Origin: Prorocentrum cordatum
Lineage: Eukaryota > Sar > Dinophyceae > Prorocentrales > Prorocentraceae
Direction of reading: 5' to 3'
Assembly: GCA_963575745.1 (NCBI GenBank)
Contig: CAUYUJ010018901.1
Coordinates: 12,501 to 76,500, forward strand
DNA: 64,000 nt
Part shown: positions 1-12,289 of the stretch, one piece after another
Numbering within the stretch: the first letter of the stretch is position 1
Layout: every line of letters starts with the position of its first letter
Made by a program: the position numbers and the translations under genes
The notes under the pieces: model-generated
What the model saw: only the letters and a program-made list of their open reading frames with translations
Database searches by the model: none
Told to the model about the DNA's origin: nothing

Positions 1-440
1 ACCGCCCGACAGCGAAACCCACACGCGCGCACAGCTACTCCAGATTTTGTAATAAAGGGAGGGGGGTCTCATTTCGGGGGGGGTCTCTTCCAGGCTATCC
101 TGGAGGGCCTGGGGGGGTCTGGGGACGATACTTTGGAGGGTTCTCCCACGAGGGGGGGTCTGAAATGGCTTGTCTTGGAGGGTCCAGACCCCCTCTCTTT
201 TATTACGAATTCTGGAGTACCCTTCCCCCGTGGCGCGGCTGGGCGAGGGCGGGCAGCGGCGCTGCGCGACCGCTGCCAAGCGCGGCCCGCCGGCAGAGCC
301 GCCCGCGAGGCCGCAGCGCGCGGACGGTGCAGCGACGCGGCGCGAAAGCGCTGAACAAGCGAGGCTCCCCACGGGCAAAAGCAGAGTCCCGTCCGAGCCA
401 GCCTCTCTGCTCACGAAGTGTTTCGGCGCTTCGGCGCTGC
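1..440. other. G-rich non-coding start of window
   Basis: No convincing gene. The first 180 bases contain several short runs of the form GGGGGGGTCT spaced irregularly, and the rest is GC-rich. Overlapping short open frames here have no codon structure that distinguishes them from chance. Confidence 0.4.
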
Positions 441-1058
441 AGTGGAATACGTTACAATAATAACAATAACAATAACACGAAGCACAGTAATACGAATACT
501 AGCCATATTCAAAATAAGAAGAAACTAATACGAATACGATTATTAATAGTACTAGCACTACGAACTCAGATTGGTGATAGTGATAACAAGCTTCGTGTGA
601 ACAGCAAGAATAATAAGAACACACATGTCTCGAATGGTGCATTTAGTAGTAGCAATACTAGTAACACGATCATGGTAATAGTGGTGTAGTAATAGTAATG
701 AGAGCCAGGATCATCAGCAGCATCAGCATCATCATCGTAATCCTCATCATCAAGATCAGCACCATCACCATCAGCATCATCACCATCAGCATCATCATCA
801 TCAACCATTTTCGTCGTCCTCAGCAGCATCAGCATCATCAGCAGCAGCATCATCAGCACCAACATTAGCATCATCAGCATCATCGCTATCTTCATTGCCA
901 TCGTTATCGTTATCGTCATCGTCATCATCGTCATCGTCGTCGTCACCATCGCCATCGTCATCGCTGTCGTCATCATCATCAGCATCATCATCTTCACCAC
1001 CACAACCACCATCACCACCACAACCACCACCATCATCATCATCACCACCACCATCACC

Positions 1059-1089
<31 letters not shown>

Positions 1090-1230
1090 GCATCATCATC
1101 AGCATCATCATCATCATCACCATCACCATCACCATCACCATCACCACCACCACCACAACCACCACCACCACCACCACCACCACCAGCATCACCACCACCA
1201 CCACCAGCACCATCACCAGGAGGCACGACT
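441..1230. repeat. Trinucleotide microsatellite, mostly (TCA/CAT)n and (CAC)n
   Basis: An AATAA-rich stretch gives way at about 715 to degenerate TCA, GCA, TCG and CAC triplets that run without interruption to 1220. Long open frames on both strands (poly-S, poly-D, poly-P, poly-M) are the automatic result of a 3-bp period and are not genes. Confidence 0.9.
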
Positions 1231-1309
1231 GGGCGAAAGAGGAAAGCCGCGGCGCGCCTCGACCGAGCCGGCACGCGCAAGGGGGGGGGGCACCGCCCCG
1301 CGAGCGCAG

Positions 1310-1445
1310 GAGGGGGAGGAGCAGCAGCAGCAGGAGGAGGAGGAGGAGGAGGAGGAGGAGGAGGAGGAGGAGGAGAGGCGGAGGTGGAGGAGGAGGAGGA
1401 GAGGAGGAGGCGGAGGCGGAGGAGGAGGAGGAGGAGGAGGAGGAT
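1310..1445. repeat. (GGA)n microsatellite
   Basis: Uninterrupted GGA triplets with a few GGC variants. It is flanked by GC-rich sequence (1440-1620) in which I see no gene. Confidence 0.9.
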
Positions 1446-1754
1446 AGCCTGGCGGCGCCCAGATCGCCGAGCGGCAAGGGCACACGGGGGGGGGCGAAGG
1501 CGCGCCCGGGGCCACGGCGCGCGACGCCGCGGCGCGAGGCGCCGCGCAACCCCGAGCGAGGGCACGGGGGAGCACCGAGGGGAGGCAGGGGAGGAGGAGG
1601 GGGGGGGAGGGGGGGGGGGCAAGCTAGGTGCGTTCGCGTCATATCTGACGTCCTACCCCACCCACCCCTCCCTCCCATCCCTTACCATGGCGCTGATTTT
1701 CTCTATCCGCGGACGCGTGTCGTAGCGGACCTGTGGTTCCGCGCGCGCGTGCGT

Positions 1755-2078
1755 AGTGGGGGTGGTGGTGCACGTGCGTGCGTGCGTGCGTGTGTGCGTG
1801 GTTGTCGTGGTGGTGGTGGGTGGTGGTGGTGGTGGTGGTGGTGATGGTGGTGGGTGGTGTGGTGGTGGTGGTGGTGGTGCTGGTGGTGGTGGTGTTGGTA
1901 CTGGTGCTGGTGCTGGTGGTGGTTGTGGTGGTGGTGGTGGTGGTGGTGGTGGTGGTGGTGGTGGTGATGGTGGTGGTGGTGGTGCTGGTGGTGGTGGCGG
2001 TGCTGGTGGTGGTGTTGGTACTGGTGCTGGTGCTGGTGGTGGTTGTGGTGGTGGTGGTGGTGGTGGTGGTGGTGGGCG
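1755..2078. repeat. (GGT)n microsatellite with internal duplication
   Basis: Mostly GGT triplets. A sub-block reading GTTGGTACTGGTGCTGGTGC occurs twice (near 1892 and 2012), so a segment of about 120 bp was duplicated inside the array, either by unequal exchange or slippage. Confidence 0.9.
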
Positions 2079-2179
2079 GATGGGCGCGCGAGAAAGAGGC
2101 CCGCGCTGGGGCGAGAACGCCATCCTGAACGACGGAGGCCAAGTACCGATCCGAAAATGAGGCCCACGCTGCAGCGGGA

Positions 2180-2565
2180 GCACGATTCGGAACGATTCGG
2201 GAGCAGAAGTGAGGCCGGCGCCTCAACGAGAGCAGCATTTTGGGAGAAAATAACGCCGGCGCCTCAGCGAGAGTCGTTTCCCGGGATTTTCCGGGCATCC
2301 TGTGTGTAAAAAACAGTACGCGGAGGGTGCGCGGCTATCACCCGGACGCCATCAGGGGAAGGATTCGGGAGCAGAAATGAGGCCGGCGCCCCAACGAGAC
2401 CAGCATTTTGGGAAAAAATGACGCCGGCGCGAAAGCAGCACTTTGGGAAAAAATGACGCCGGCGCCTCAGCGAGAGTCGTTTCCTGGGATTTTCCGGGCA
2501 TCCTGTGTGTAAAAAAACAGTACGCGGAGGGTGCGCGGCTATCACCCGGACGCCACCAGGGGAAG
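2180..2565. repeat. Two tandem copies of a unit of about 190 bp
   Basis: The block containing GATTCGGGAGCAGAA, the TTTTGGGA...CGCCGGCGC segment and TTTTCCGGGCATCCTGTGTG occurs at about 2183-2363 and again at 2363-2560. The second copy carries an extra partial duplication of the TTTGGGAAAAAATGACGCC segment. No coding signal. Confidence 0.75.
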
Positions 2566-2579
2566 AGGGAGAGTATATT

Positions 2580-3115
2580 CATATTGAGTAGTTGTCAAGG
2601 GGGGAGGGGAGGAGGGGGAGACGAGGCGGTAGGGGAAAGGGGGGAGGAGGAAGGGGGGCGGGAGTGGAGAGGAGGGAAGGAGCGAAAGAGGAGTGAAGGC
2701 GAAGGGGAGGAGAAGGGAACGGGGGAGGGAAGGAGGAGGCTGGACGGAGGGAGGGAGGGGGGAGAGGGGAGGGAAGGTGGGAACCTTTGGGGGGAGGGGG
2801 AACATGGCTGGGAGAGGAGAGAAGACGGGGAGAGAGGCAGGGAGGGAGGAGCGAGGCGGGGAGGCGGCAGCGCGGGCCGCCTCCGGGCCCAGGCGCCGCA
2901 CTGCGCCTCGGCGGGGGCGCCCCGGTGCTTCTCGGCCTCTCCGCGCGGAGAGCGGGGGGGGGGGGCAGGAGGAGGAGGAGGAGGGAGGAGGAAGGAGGAG
3001 AGGAGGAGGAGGAGGAGGAGGAGGGGGGGGAGGAGGAGGAGGAGGGAGGAGGAGAGGAGGAGGAGGAGGAGGAGGGGGAGGAGGAGAGGGAGGGAGGAGG
3101 AGGGGGGGCGAGAGG
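2580..3115. repeat. Purine-rich (GGA/GAGG)n tract
   Basis: Nearly pure A+G on the plus strand, broken at 2860-2960 by a GC-rich segment. Such long purine tracts can form triplex structures. Open frames (Arg/Gly/Glu or Pro/Ser only) are artefacts of composition. Confidence 0.85.
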
Positions 3116-3599
3116 CAAAGGCCGAAAACAGCTTGTCGAAACAAGTGGCCAAATCTTGCTTCGCATTCGGGTTGCAAAACGAATTATTCGGGTCCTCCTC
3201 GCTCTGCCTCGGTTGCTGGACTGGCTGCTTCTTCCTGCGCGCGGCCGTCTTTGGAGGCGCGGCGTCGGTCGCCGTGAGGTCGCGCGTCGTGGCCTTTTCT
3301 CTCCTGCGGATTCGCCTGCGAATGCGGCACAACCTGCGCGACCACTCCTATCTCTCGGCCGGGTCATATGTCCTATCTCTCGGCCGGGTCATTTGCACCC
3401 CGCCGCGCAGACGAGGAACTCCTGCGCAGGACGAGGTCTGCATCTTCGGCTGGCAACTTCGGTCTCGTCCACCCTGTCGTTGGCTTCCCGCATGCGCTAG
3501 CGGCTGTAGTCACGACGCCAGCCAACGCGGTTAAATCAATATCTAAATGGATTACATATGCAGGCAAGTGCGCCTCGGAAGCATCGGCGAATGCATCTG

Positions 3600-4035
3600 C
3601 CCCCACTCTCTGAGCGCAAACGGCCGATTCCACCACCTTCGTTGCTCTGTTCGGCCTGCGCCTCGCCGGGCTGCTCCGTCAGCGCGGACGTTGCCAGCGA
3701 ATTCGCGTGGCCCTTGACCCAAGCAATGTGTAGGTGCATGCGCTTGCGAACACAACCCCAAAGATGACAAACCGATCGAGCCAGACGAAAATTTCCCCGC
3801 GCAGCGAACTTGCCGGTGATCACCCCCACTGCGTACCTCGCGTCTGTGTGTAAAACCATAAGTGAACATCCAAACAAGACTCTGGATCCCTTTCCACGTC
3901 CGCCATCATGTACAACAGGGCGTCGACGACGCCGTTCAACTCAGCCGTACTTTAGGTGAGGGACTCCGCTCCCACGAACATCCCACTCGACGTGTCCATG
4001 ATTACGGGACCGAATGCCTCGATCAAAAGATTTAG
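3600..4035 (-). pseudogene. RNase H domain fragment of a retroelement, with stop and frameshift
   Basis: Reading leftwards from 4030, one frame gives an opening strand with PVIMDTSSGMFVGAESLT, a TAA, then STAELNGVVDALLYMM. After a one-base frame change near 3855 comes LMVLHTDARYAVGVITGKF, and later HIAWVKGHA. These are the RNase H landmarks in order: first Asp in a sheet strand, Glu in AELNG, Asp in TDARYA, and the WVKGH His motif. The final Asp (normally in an NxxAD motif) is not recognisable. In this family the domain nicks RNA in RNA-DNA hybrids and usually sits behind a reverse transcriptase in LINE-type elements, but no reverse transcriptase is visible nearby. The stop and frameshift mark it as a relic. 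Repeat and low-complexity sequence lie on both sides. Confidence 0.72.
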
Positions 4036-4264
4036 AGGATAAGGAGTAGAAGGAGGAGCAGGAGGAGGAACGGAAACAGCGCCCATGAGCCCACATGGCT
4101 CCAAGGCGGCGCGGCGGAGCAAGCGCAGAGAATCGGCGACTCCTCATCCTGCGCCCTGTTCCGTCTCGTATTCTTCCTCCTCCTCGGTCTCACCTCCTGG
4201 CTTCCATGGTTTTCCGCCTCCTCCTCCTCCTACTTGTCCTTCCACCTCCGTACATGCAGAGCGT

Positions 4265-5440
4265 CTTTGGAGCGTTTTTGAGACCTGCTAGGGGCAATTT
4301 GGAATGCTCCTGGGGCCGTTTGGGGCGCCTCTCGGCGGCCACTTTGGAAGTCATCTGGGCCTCGTGGGGGCCTCTTGGGGCCTTCTTGGGGCCTTCTGCT
4401 GGACTCTTGGACCCTCCTAAGAGCCTTTTGGGGCGGAACATTCGGATTTTCCGTCCGTGCCCCCCCATCAAGGGCTCCTCTTGGGACCGTCTTGGGGCCC
4501 TCTTGGGACCGTCTTGGGCGCCTCCTCCTCCTCCCCCTCCTCCTCCCCTTCCTCCTCCCCCTCCTCCTCCTCCTCCGCCTCCTCCTCCTCCTCCTTGTCC
4601 TCCTTTTCCTCCTCCTCCTCCTGCTCACCCTACTCCTCGGTCTCCTCTGCTCCCCCCTCCCTTCTCACCAGAATCACCGAGTTTGCTAACATTCCAACCC
4701 TCCTCCTTCTGATCAACCCAAACTCCTTCGGGTCTGCGCATCTTCCTTCTCGTCATCCTCCTCCTCGTCCTCCTCCTCCTCCTCCTCCTCCTCCTCCTCC
4801 TCCTCCTCCTCCTCCTCCGCGTCACCTCCTCACTTCCCTGGTCTTCCGCCTCCTCCTCCTCCTCCGCCTCCTCCTCCTTCTCCTTCCACCCCCTTGCATG
4901 CAGAGCGACTTTGGAGCGTCTCTGAGGCTTGTTAGGGGCCGTTTGGAGTGCTCTGGGGCCGTTTTGGACGCCTCTCGGCGGCTGTTTTGGAGCGTCTTTA
5001 GGGCCTCGTGGGGGCCTCTTGGAGTCTTCTTGGGGCCTCATGCGGGACTATTGGGCCCTCCTAAGAGCCTCTTGGGCGGAAGATTCGGATTTTCGGTCCG
5101 TGCCCCGCCCCCTCTCGGGCCCCTCTTGGGAACGTCTTTGGGCCCTCTTGGGCCGTCTTGGGCGCTTCTTGAGCCGTCTTGGGGCCCTCTTGGGCGAGCG
5201 TGGGGCGGTCTTGGGGGGCTCTTGGGCCGTCTTGGGGCGGTTTGGAGGGCCTCTCGGACCGTCTTGGAGCGTCGGAAACTTGAATAAGCGGAAAAATGAT
5301 AGACCAATGGAACATCAAAATGTTTTGCCTGTTGGAATCCTCTTGGGAACGGTCTTTGGGCTCTGTCTGAAAGTATCCAAGGCTGCTTGAGCCGTCTGGA
5401 AACCATCTCGGGCGTTTTAAATGCATCGTTCGACGGATCC
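4265..5440 (+). repeat. Repeat A block with two (CTC)n microsatellites
   Basis: Repeat A is the dominant family of this window: plus-strand sequence made of motifs like GGGCCGTCTTGGG and GGGGCCTCTTGG, with a recurring island GGATTTTCCGTCCGTG or GGATTTTCGGTCCGTG (near 4443 and 5088). Two partial units are separated and interrupted by (CCT)n tracts at about 4515-4650 and 4750-4880. Open frames on either strand consist of Gly/Leu/Trp or Pro/Arg/Lys repeats without conserved motifs. Confidence 0.85.
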
Positions 5441-5584
5441 GGGACCCTCATGGGCCTCCTTGCGCCCTCTTGGGGCCTTTTCCGCCCGTTCAGGGGCCGG
5501 GCAGGACCGTCACAAGGGGGTCCTGGAAGCAGTACAGGGCCCCGGTCCTCCCATGGAGGGATGGGGCAGCTGTTTTCGGGCCCC

Positions 5585-6908
5585 GGACATGTGTATATAT
5601 ATATATATATATGTGTATGCACATACACATACACATACACATACACATACACCTACACATCCACATACACATCCACATACTCATGCACATACCTATACCT
5701 ATACCATTCATGTACCTTATACATACCCATGCACATACACATACACGTACAACTACAGATGCACATACATATACACATACGTATATAATGCATATACATA
5801 TACATGTACATGCACACATACATATACACATACATACACCTACACATATACATATACATGTACATGTACATAAACAGATACATATATATATGTGCAAACA
5901 CAAATACCTGTATTGACATGTACATAGGCATATACACATACATATATATAAACACATACAAATATATATATATATACATAAACGTATACATATACAGATA
6001 CATGTACATTACAAATGTATAACTATAATGTTACATATACGCATACGTAGACATACACATATACATACATATATGCATGTACGTATACATCGCTATATAC
6101 ATATACACATACACATCCATATACATAGACCCATGCTTAATCATGTACGTATACATATACATATACGAATACATACAAACGTGTACATGTACGTATACAT
6201 ATACCCGTGTATACATACAATTACCTGTTGTCAGTTCACGTGTATAAGAACTACGTTGGTATTTCTATATGTATACATGTACATGCGCATAGCTGTAGAA
6301 GTATATAGAAATAAACCATACGCCCCCTATAGCTATACATACACGTATGGCTATACCTACACAAATACGCTTATATTTGCATGTACATATGGCTATGTAT
6401 ATGCATACGCATATACATGTACATATACCTATACATGTGCATATACGTATACGCCTGCACATATACATACAAATAAACCGATGCATATACACATTCAACT
6501 ACACATACACATACTTATACATGTGCATGCACAGTTACATATACATGTACACAGACGTATGCATATACATATATATATGCATACACATATGCACACTCAA
6601 ATATATGTGTGCGAATAGACATACCTATGTATATGTATAATCAGAACCATATGCACATGTATGCACATGTGAAATGCATGGTATGTGCATATAAGTGTAC
6701 GTCTACAAATGTGTATATATTTAATATATGTATATTTATGTATATATAAGTATGTATCTGCGTATGCATGTACATATACATATACATACGCAGGCACGGA
6801 TACACGGACATATACATACGCATAGGCATAAACAAATACATGTACACACGCACATAAATGTACATGTACATACAACAATACATAAACGTATAGATGGATC
6901 GATACACA
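5585..6908. repeat. Degenerate (TACA/CATA)n microsatellite of 1.3 kb
   Basis: Begins as (TA)n directly behind a Repeat A end (GGGCCCCGGACATGTG). It runs on as ACATAC, ACATAT and ATGTAC hexamer-like units with gradual decay, so it is an old array. No coding potential. Confidence 0.9.
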
Positions 6909-6912
6909 CATA

Positions 6913-6957
6913 CTAGAACCATCGCGCGCGCTTCGCGCGCGCTCAGGCTCTAGCCCA
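6913..6957. repeat. GC palindrome bounded by CTAG (hairpin H)
   Basis: ACTAGAACCATCGCGCGCGC, then TTC, then GCGCGCGCTCAGGCTCTAG. The arms CGCGCGCG/CGCGCGCG form a strong stem. The same structure follows a microsatellite at 15248-15288 and 58937-58972, so this is one dispersed module. Confidence 0.7.
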
Positions 6958-7019
6958 GGCCAGGGGCGCGCTTGAAGATCTTGGACAGCGCTATCAAGCA
7001 CAGGCGCGTGGCATAGTCG

Positions 7020-9790
7020 TGCCTCCTGAGGGCCTCTTGGAAACCTCTTGAGTCTTCGTGGGGGCATCTGAAGGGCTTCTGGGGGGCTCCCCATGCTTCC
7101 TCAATTGGCTGTTGCAGGCACATCTTGGGTGCTTCTCGGGGGGCATCTTGGGGCTTCTTGGGGTCCCTTGGGGGCATCGTCAGGGTTCTCCGGGCAGTCG
7201 GAAAGTGATTTTCTGCAGTCTGAAGCAGTCAATTGGCCGTCTTGGCTGCGTGGAGGCCTGGCTTGAGGCCACATTGGGGCAATCCGGAAGCCTCCCGGGG
7301 CCTCCTTGAAGCAATTTTGATGCATCGAGAGCACTGTTCGGGCCCCGTGTACGTCTCCTGTGAGCCTTTTGGGGCCTGGTGGGGGGCTTTGGGGGGCGTC
7401 GTCGAACCACTTGGGGACTCTTGGGGCCTCCTGTGGGCCTCTTAGGGCGAAAGGCTCTGCTGTTGGGTTCGCGTTCTCCTTCTTGGGGCTCTCTTGGGGC
7501 CCTCTTGGGGCCCTCTCGGGCCGTCTTGGGCGCCTCGGGCGGAGGCCTCTGCGGTCTTGGGGGCCTCTTGGGCCGTCTTGGAGCGTCGGGATGCCAAAAG
7601 GCTGGGAACTTTGAAATCCATCAAAAGCCGATGGGAAAACAATGCTTCTTGGAACCTCTTCGGCCTTTTGGGGAGCTTCTTGAGGGCCTCTTGTGTCCCA
7701 TTTGGGGGCCTCTGGGGCTTCCTGAGAGCCTCTCGGGGTGGAAGGCTCGGATTTTGGGTTCGTCTTACCCCTCTTGGGCCCCCCTTGGGGCCGTATTGGT
7801 ACCCTCTCGGGCTGTCTTGGGCCCTGTTGGAGGTCTCGTGGGCTATCTTGGATTGGTCTTGGAGGCCTTTTGGGCCGTCTTGGAGCGTCAGGACGCCAAA
7901 AGGCTGAAAACTCTAACATCAATCAAAAACCTATGGCAAGACATGGATTTGTGCCTCTTGGGGCCTTCGTAGGAGGCCTCTTGGATACGCTTTGGCCCCC
8001 TGGGGGGCTTCTTGGGGCCCTTGGAGCCTGTTAGGGGCTTCTCGGGGCCTCCTGAGAGCCTCTCGGATGGAAGACTCGGATTTTCGGTTCGTGTCAACCC
8101 TCCATCTTGGGGCCGTGTTGGGGTCCTCTCGGGCCGCCTTGGACGCCTCTGGCGCCGTCTTGGGACCCCCGTGGGCTGTCTTGAGACCGTCTTCGAGGCC
8201 TCTGGGGATGCCTTGGAGCGGAAATTGAAGCCTCTTGGGCCGTCGTGGAGCGTCAGAAAACTCAAAAGGCGAGAACTCGAAAATCGATCAAAAACCAAAG
8301 GAAAACAAATTAGTTGTGCCTCCTGGGGCTCCTTGGGAGCCATCTTGGAGACCTCTTGGGGCGTCTTGGAGGCCTCTTGGACAGTCAGGACCAATTCTGG
8401 GGTGATCTCGGGCGGTCATTGGTCGTGTTCGTTGTCTGGAAACGCCATTTCTGGCAATCCAGGGCTGTCTTCTGGCGACTTTACAAGGCCCCCAGCGCCA
8501 CGGCAAGGCCCCCGGGCTCCCGGTGCGAGGGCCCCATCCTGGGCCCCACCTCGTGCCCGCGGCAGGGCGTCCCTGGGCCGTCTCGGCGCCCTCGTGGGCC
8601 GTCTTGGCGCCCTCGTGGGGTGTCTGAAATCCATCAAAAATCGAAGGAAATCAATGATTTTGGCGCCCCTCTGGGCCGTGTTGGAAGCCTTGTGGGCCGT
8701 CCGGAGGCCATCTTGGGCGTGTTCGAACGAGATGTCCTCGTTTCGGGGCCTCCTGGGGCCTCTTGCGGCCCTTTTCGTCTGTGTTGGGGCTTTCTTGGGC
8801 CGTCTGGGGGCGGCCCTGGGCTGTCTCGGCGCCCTCTTGGAAACCTGTTTGGGAGATTTCTGGGTGTCCTGGACCGTCCTCCGTCAATGTCGGCGGCACT
8901 GACCGTAAGACTTCCTGGGAACATGATTTTTTGTGGTGTCGTTGGGCGCCTCCGGAGGCTTCGGAGCCTGACGCGTTTCCGAGCGTGACGGCAGGTAGCG
9001 CTGCTTGGGACTCTCGTGTTTTTATCCTGGCAGGCGTATAGGGAACATGGTTTGGGGAGAAGGCGGCAACCCGAGAATCATGTTCCTAGGAAGCTTTCCG
9101 GGAACATGATTTGTTCGGCTCTCCTAACAGGGGGGCCTCTGGGGGCTTACCGAAGGGCCCTTTTTGGCCTTGTCGGCAAGCCTATTGGAAACATGGTTGG
9201 GGCGGTGTGCGGAAGCCCAAGGAATCCTGGAAAGCTCTGGGAAATACCATTTACCGAGGTCTCTTGGGGGCCCACAGGGGGCTTCCCTGGGGCCCCTTGG
9301 GAACTTATTGGGGCTTCCGGGGGGCCTCTTGGGAGCCTCACGGGGCTTCTTGGGAGCCGCTTGATGGCCTCCGGGGGCGTCCTAGGAGTCTCTCAGGCTG
9401 GAGACCTTGAAATGTCGCGCTCTTCGGGCCCTCTTGGGTCGCTCTTCGGGCTCTCTTGGGGCGCTCTCGAGGCCCTCTTGAATTATCTGGGCAGCCTCCT
9501 GGGCCGTCTCTGGTCTTTCTTGGGAGCCTCTTTGGCCGTCTTGAAGCGATCTGAACGGCCTCTGACGCCGTCCAGGACCGTGGGGAGGCGGAACATGCGA
9601 GAGCGCAAAAATGCGGGGCCCTTTGGAGGGGCCTCTGGAGGCGCTCTTAGGGCGTTTTGGCGGCGTCGTCGGCCGTCTTGAGGCCATCTTCGGCGTGTCT
9701 GGGGCCTCTTGAGGCTGTCTTGGCAATCTTTAGGGCCCTCTTGGCGTGTCGTGGCGTGTTTGGGAGCGGACCCGGGCAGTCCCGGGAGCG
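7020..9790 (+). repeat. Repeat A block (long array)
   Basis: At least five diverged units. Unit landmarks recur: GGATTTTCGGTTCGTG-like islands near 7460, 7745 and 8080, followed by runs of GGGCCGTCTTGG, then GAGCGTCGGRA...CAATCAAAAAC (7578, 7885, 8240, 8625). Between 8905 and 9200 the motif GGGAACATG repeats about every 60-100 bp. No gene recognised on either strand. Confidence 0.85.
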
Positions 9791-9794
9791 CTGG

Positions 9795-10110
9795 GGGCTG
9801 TTGAATGCTAGGTGTTGTCTTGGAGGCGGAGGCTGTTGAGTGCAGGGTGGCGCGTGCTACGCGGAAGGCGGGCGAGCGGCCAGGCGGGCGGCGGGCGGGC
9901 GGGTGGCGGGCGGGCGGGCGGGTCGGGATTTGAATGAATTCCTTAAGGGTGCTCTCTTGCAGCGGGAGCTTGTTGAGTACAGGGTGTTGCCTTGAAGACG
10001 GGGGCTGTTGACTACAGGGTGTTGTCTTGGAGACTGAAGCTGTTGAGTACAGAGTGGTGCGTGCTACGCGGACGGCGAATGGGCGGCGGGTGCCCTAGGT
10101 GGTGGGTCAG
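9795..10110. repeat. Two copies of a 200-bp unit around a GGCGG tract
   Basis: GCTGTTGAGTGCAGGGTGG followed by CGTGCTACGCGGA occurs near 9829 and again near 10030. Between them is a (GGCGGGCG)n stretch (9865-9922). Nothing coding seen. Confidence 0.6.
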
Positions 10111-10189
10111 AGGCCTCATGGGTGTTGGTTTGGATCTCGTGGTTGGCCTGTCGGGAACGTCGTGAAGGCAGTTTCGCATCTTCTCGGTA

Positions 10190-10745
10190 ACCGTTTTGGG
10201 ACCGTTGTGGGGCCTCCTCGGGGCTGTTTTCTGGCCTCTTGAAGCCTCGTTTGGGCCTCCTGGGTGCCTCTCGGGGGCCTCTTGGGGCCCCTTGGGGGCT
10301 CCTTGGGGCCTCCTGGGGCACTCTTCAAGCGGGAGGGTCGAATTTTGGAGTCGTGGTCCCCTCTTGGGCGCATCTTGGGGCCGTCTTGGGGCTCTCTTCG
10401 GCTGTCTTGGGCGCCTCTGGGGTCGTCTGGGGGCCCTCTTGGGCCGTCTTTGGGCGCTATTGGGGGCCTATTGGGCCGTCCTGGAACGTCGGACAGCCGA
10501 AAAGGCTAAATCTCTCCAAAACCTTCTTAAAATTACCGGTTTCGGCCACTTGAAGCGCTCTGGAGAGGCGTCTTGAAGCGTCGTGGAGTGCCTTGGGGGG
10601 GCCTCTCGGGCCGTCTTGGGCCTATCTCAGGCGTTCAGGAGCGCTCTTTCGGCGACTCGGGGCCCGCTTGGGCCGTCTGAGGAGCTTCTGGAGGCCCTCC
10701 TGGACTATTTTGGACCTCCCCGGCCGCCCCGTCCTGCCATGGGGG
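10190..10745 (+). repeat. Repeat A block (intact paralogue of the 14.0/15.0 kb copy)
   Basis: Positions 10440-10745 match 14020-14127 joined to 15022-15215 almost base for base. This block is therefore the uninterrupted version of the copy that received the retroposed insert at 14128-15021. Confidence 0.85.
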
Positions 10746-10794
10746 GTCGGGGCACCTGTTTGTGGGCCCCGGGCCTGCCCCCCAGGGATATGAA

Positions 10795-10844
<50 letters not shown>

Positions 10845-10850
10845 CATACC
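10795..10850. repeat. (TA)n microsatellite
   Basis: Uninterrupted alternating TA behind a Repeat A end (CCCCCCAGGGATATGAATG). It is followed by GTC/GGC-rich sequence 10870-10975, then Repeat A resumes. Confidence 0.9.
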
Positions 10851-10979
10851 AGTGTGGACCCGTGGATTAAATCCACGGAGTTGCGCCGTCGCAGTCGTCG
10901 GTGCCGTCATCGTCGTAACCGTCGGCGTCGGCGGCGGCGGCGTCGGCGTGGTCGTATGCTGTGTCGTTGTCATGGCCTC

Positions 10980-11600
10980 TGGGATGCCCTCGTGGGCCGT
11001 CGTGGGAGCCTCTTCGAGTTCTGTGGGCCGTCTTGGGGCGGTCTATGAAGCGTCTTGGGCCGTCGTGGAGCCTCGGGATGCGAAAACTCGTATATGGCCA
11101 AAAAATGTTCGTTTTCCCAACGGAATTTGACGATTTTGGCTTCCTGGGGCTCTGTGCGGAAGGCTTTGAGAGCCGTCGTGCGGGATCTTGGAGGTCTCTG
11201 AGGCCGTGTTGGGGGTCTCTCAGGAGCTCCGGCGCCGTTTCGGGCCTCTCCGGGTGTCTTCCGGAGCCGTTTCGGGGCCCCTGGGAGGCCCTCTGGGGCC
11301 GTCGTGGGAGCCTCTTGGAGTCCTGTTGGGCCGTCTTGGGGCGGTCTATGAAGCGTCTTTTGCCGTCCTGAAGCATCGGGATTGGAAAAGTCGCACATGC
11401 CCAAAATGTACGTTTTCCCTCGGGGATTTGACGATTTTGGCTTCCCGGGGCTCTGTGCAGAAGGCTTTGGGGGCCGTCTTACGGGATCTTGGAGGTCTCT
11501 TGGGCCGTGTTGGGGGTCTCTCAGGAGCTCGCGCACCAGTTCGGGCCTCTCCGGGTGTCTTCCGGAGCCGTTTCAGGGCCCCTGGGAGGCTCCGGGAGGC
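10980..11600 (+). repeat. Repeat A, two tandem units of about 305 bp
   Basis: The segment starting GGGGCGGTCTATGAAGCGTC (11034) recurs at 11338. Both units carry the internal island with TTTGACGATTTTGGCTTCC and the segment GGGCCTCTCCGGGTGTCTTC. The high similarity indicates a local, fairly recent tandem duplication. Confidence 0.85.
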
Positions 11601-11689
11601 TCGGGGAGCCGGGGGCCCACACAAACCCACAAAGCATCTTACGGATTTATTTGAGTGGATATCTATATATCTATATTTATGTGTGTATA

Positions 11690-12157
11690 TATACATACAT
11701 ACATACATACATACATACATACATACATACATACATACATACATACATACATACATACATACATACATACATACATACATACATACAATACAAACATTAC
11801 AAACATTACATGCATTACATTACATGACATTACATTACATTACATTACATCACACAACATTACATTACATTACATTACATTACATTACATTACATTACAT
11901 TACATTACATTACATTACATTACATTACATACATACATACATACATACATACAAACATCCATCCGTCCGTCCGTCCGTCCGTCCATCCATCCATCCATCC
12001 ATCCATCCATCCATCCATCCATCCATCTATCCATCCATACACACATGCATGCATGCATGCATGCATGCATGCATGCTTGCATGCATACATACATACACAC
12101 ATACATACATACATACATACATACATGCATGCATGCATGCATGCATGCATGCATACA

Positions 12158-12200
<43 letters not shown>

Positions 12201-12285
12201 ATGCATGCATGCATGCATACATGCATACATGCATACATGCATACATGTATACATGCATGCATGCATGCATACATACATGAAAACT
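11690..12285. repeat. Compound 4-5 bp microsatellite
   Basis: Successive pure blocks: (ATAC)n to 11785, (ATTAC)n to 11930, (CATC/CGTC)n 11955-12028, (ATGC)n, (ATAC)n, (ATGC)n and (GTGC)n. Single-base transitions convert one motif into the next, the pattern expected from slippage spreading point variants. It ends in ACTAGAAC, as other arrays here do before hairpin H. Confidence 0.92.
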
Positions 12286-12289
12286 AGAA

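Noticed and set aside
566-1678. 370-codon minus-strand frame and overlapping frames on both strands
   Set aside because: Composed of Val/Met/Leu/Pro runs produced by trinucleotide repeats; every frame is open for the same reason.
7101-7922. Pro/Arg/Asp-rich minus-strand frames in Repeat A as a collagen- or PPR-like protein family
   Set aside because: Equivalent frames appear in every Repeat A unit with frequent stops and frame slips, and they contain no conserved domain residues.
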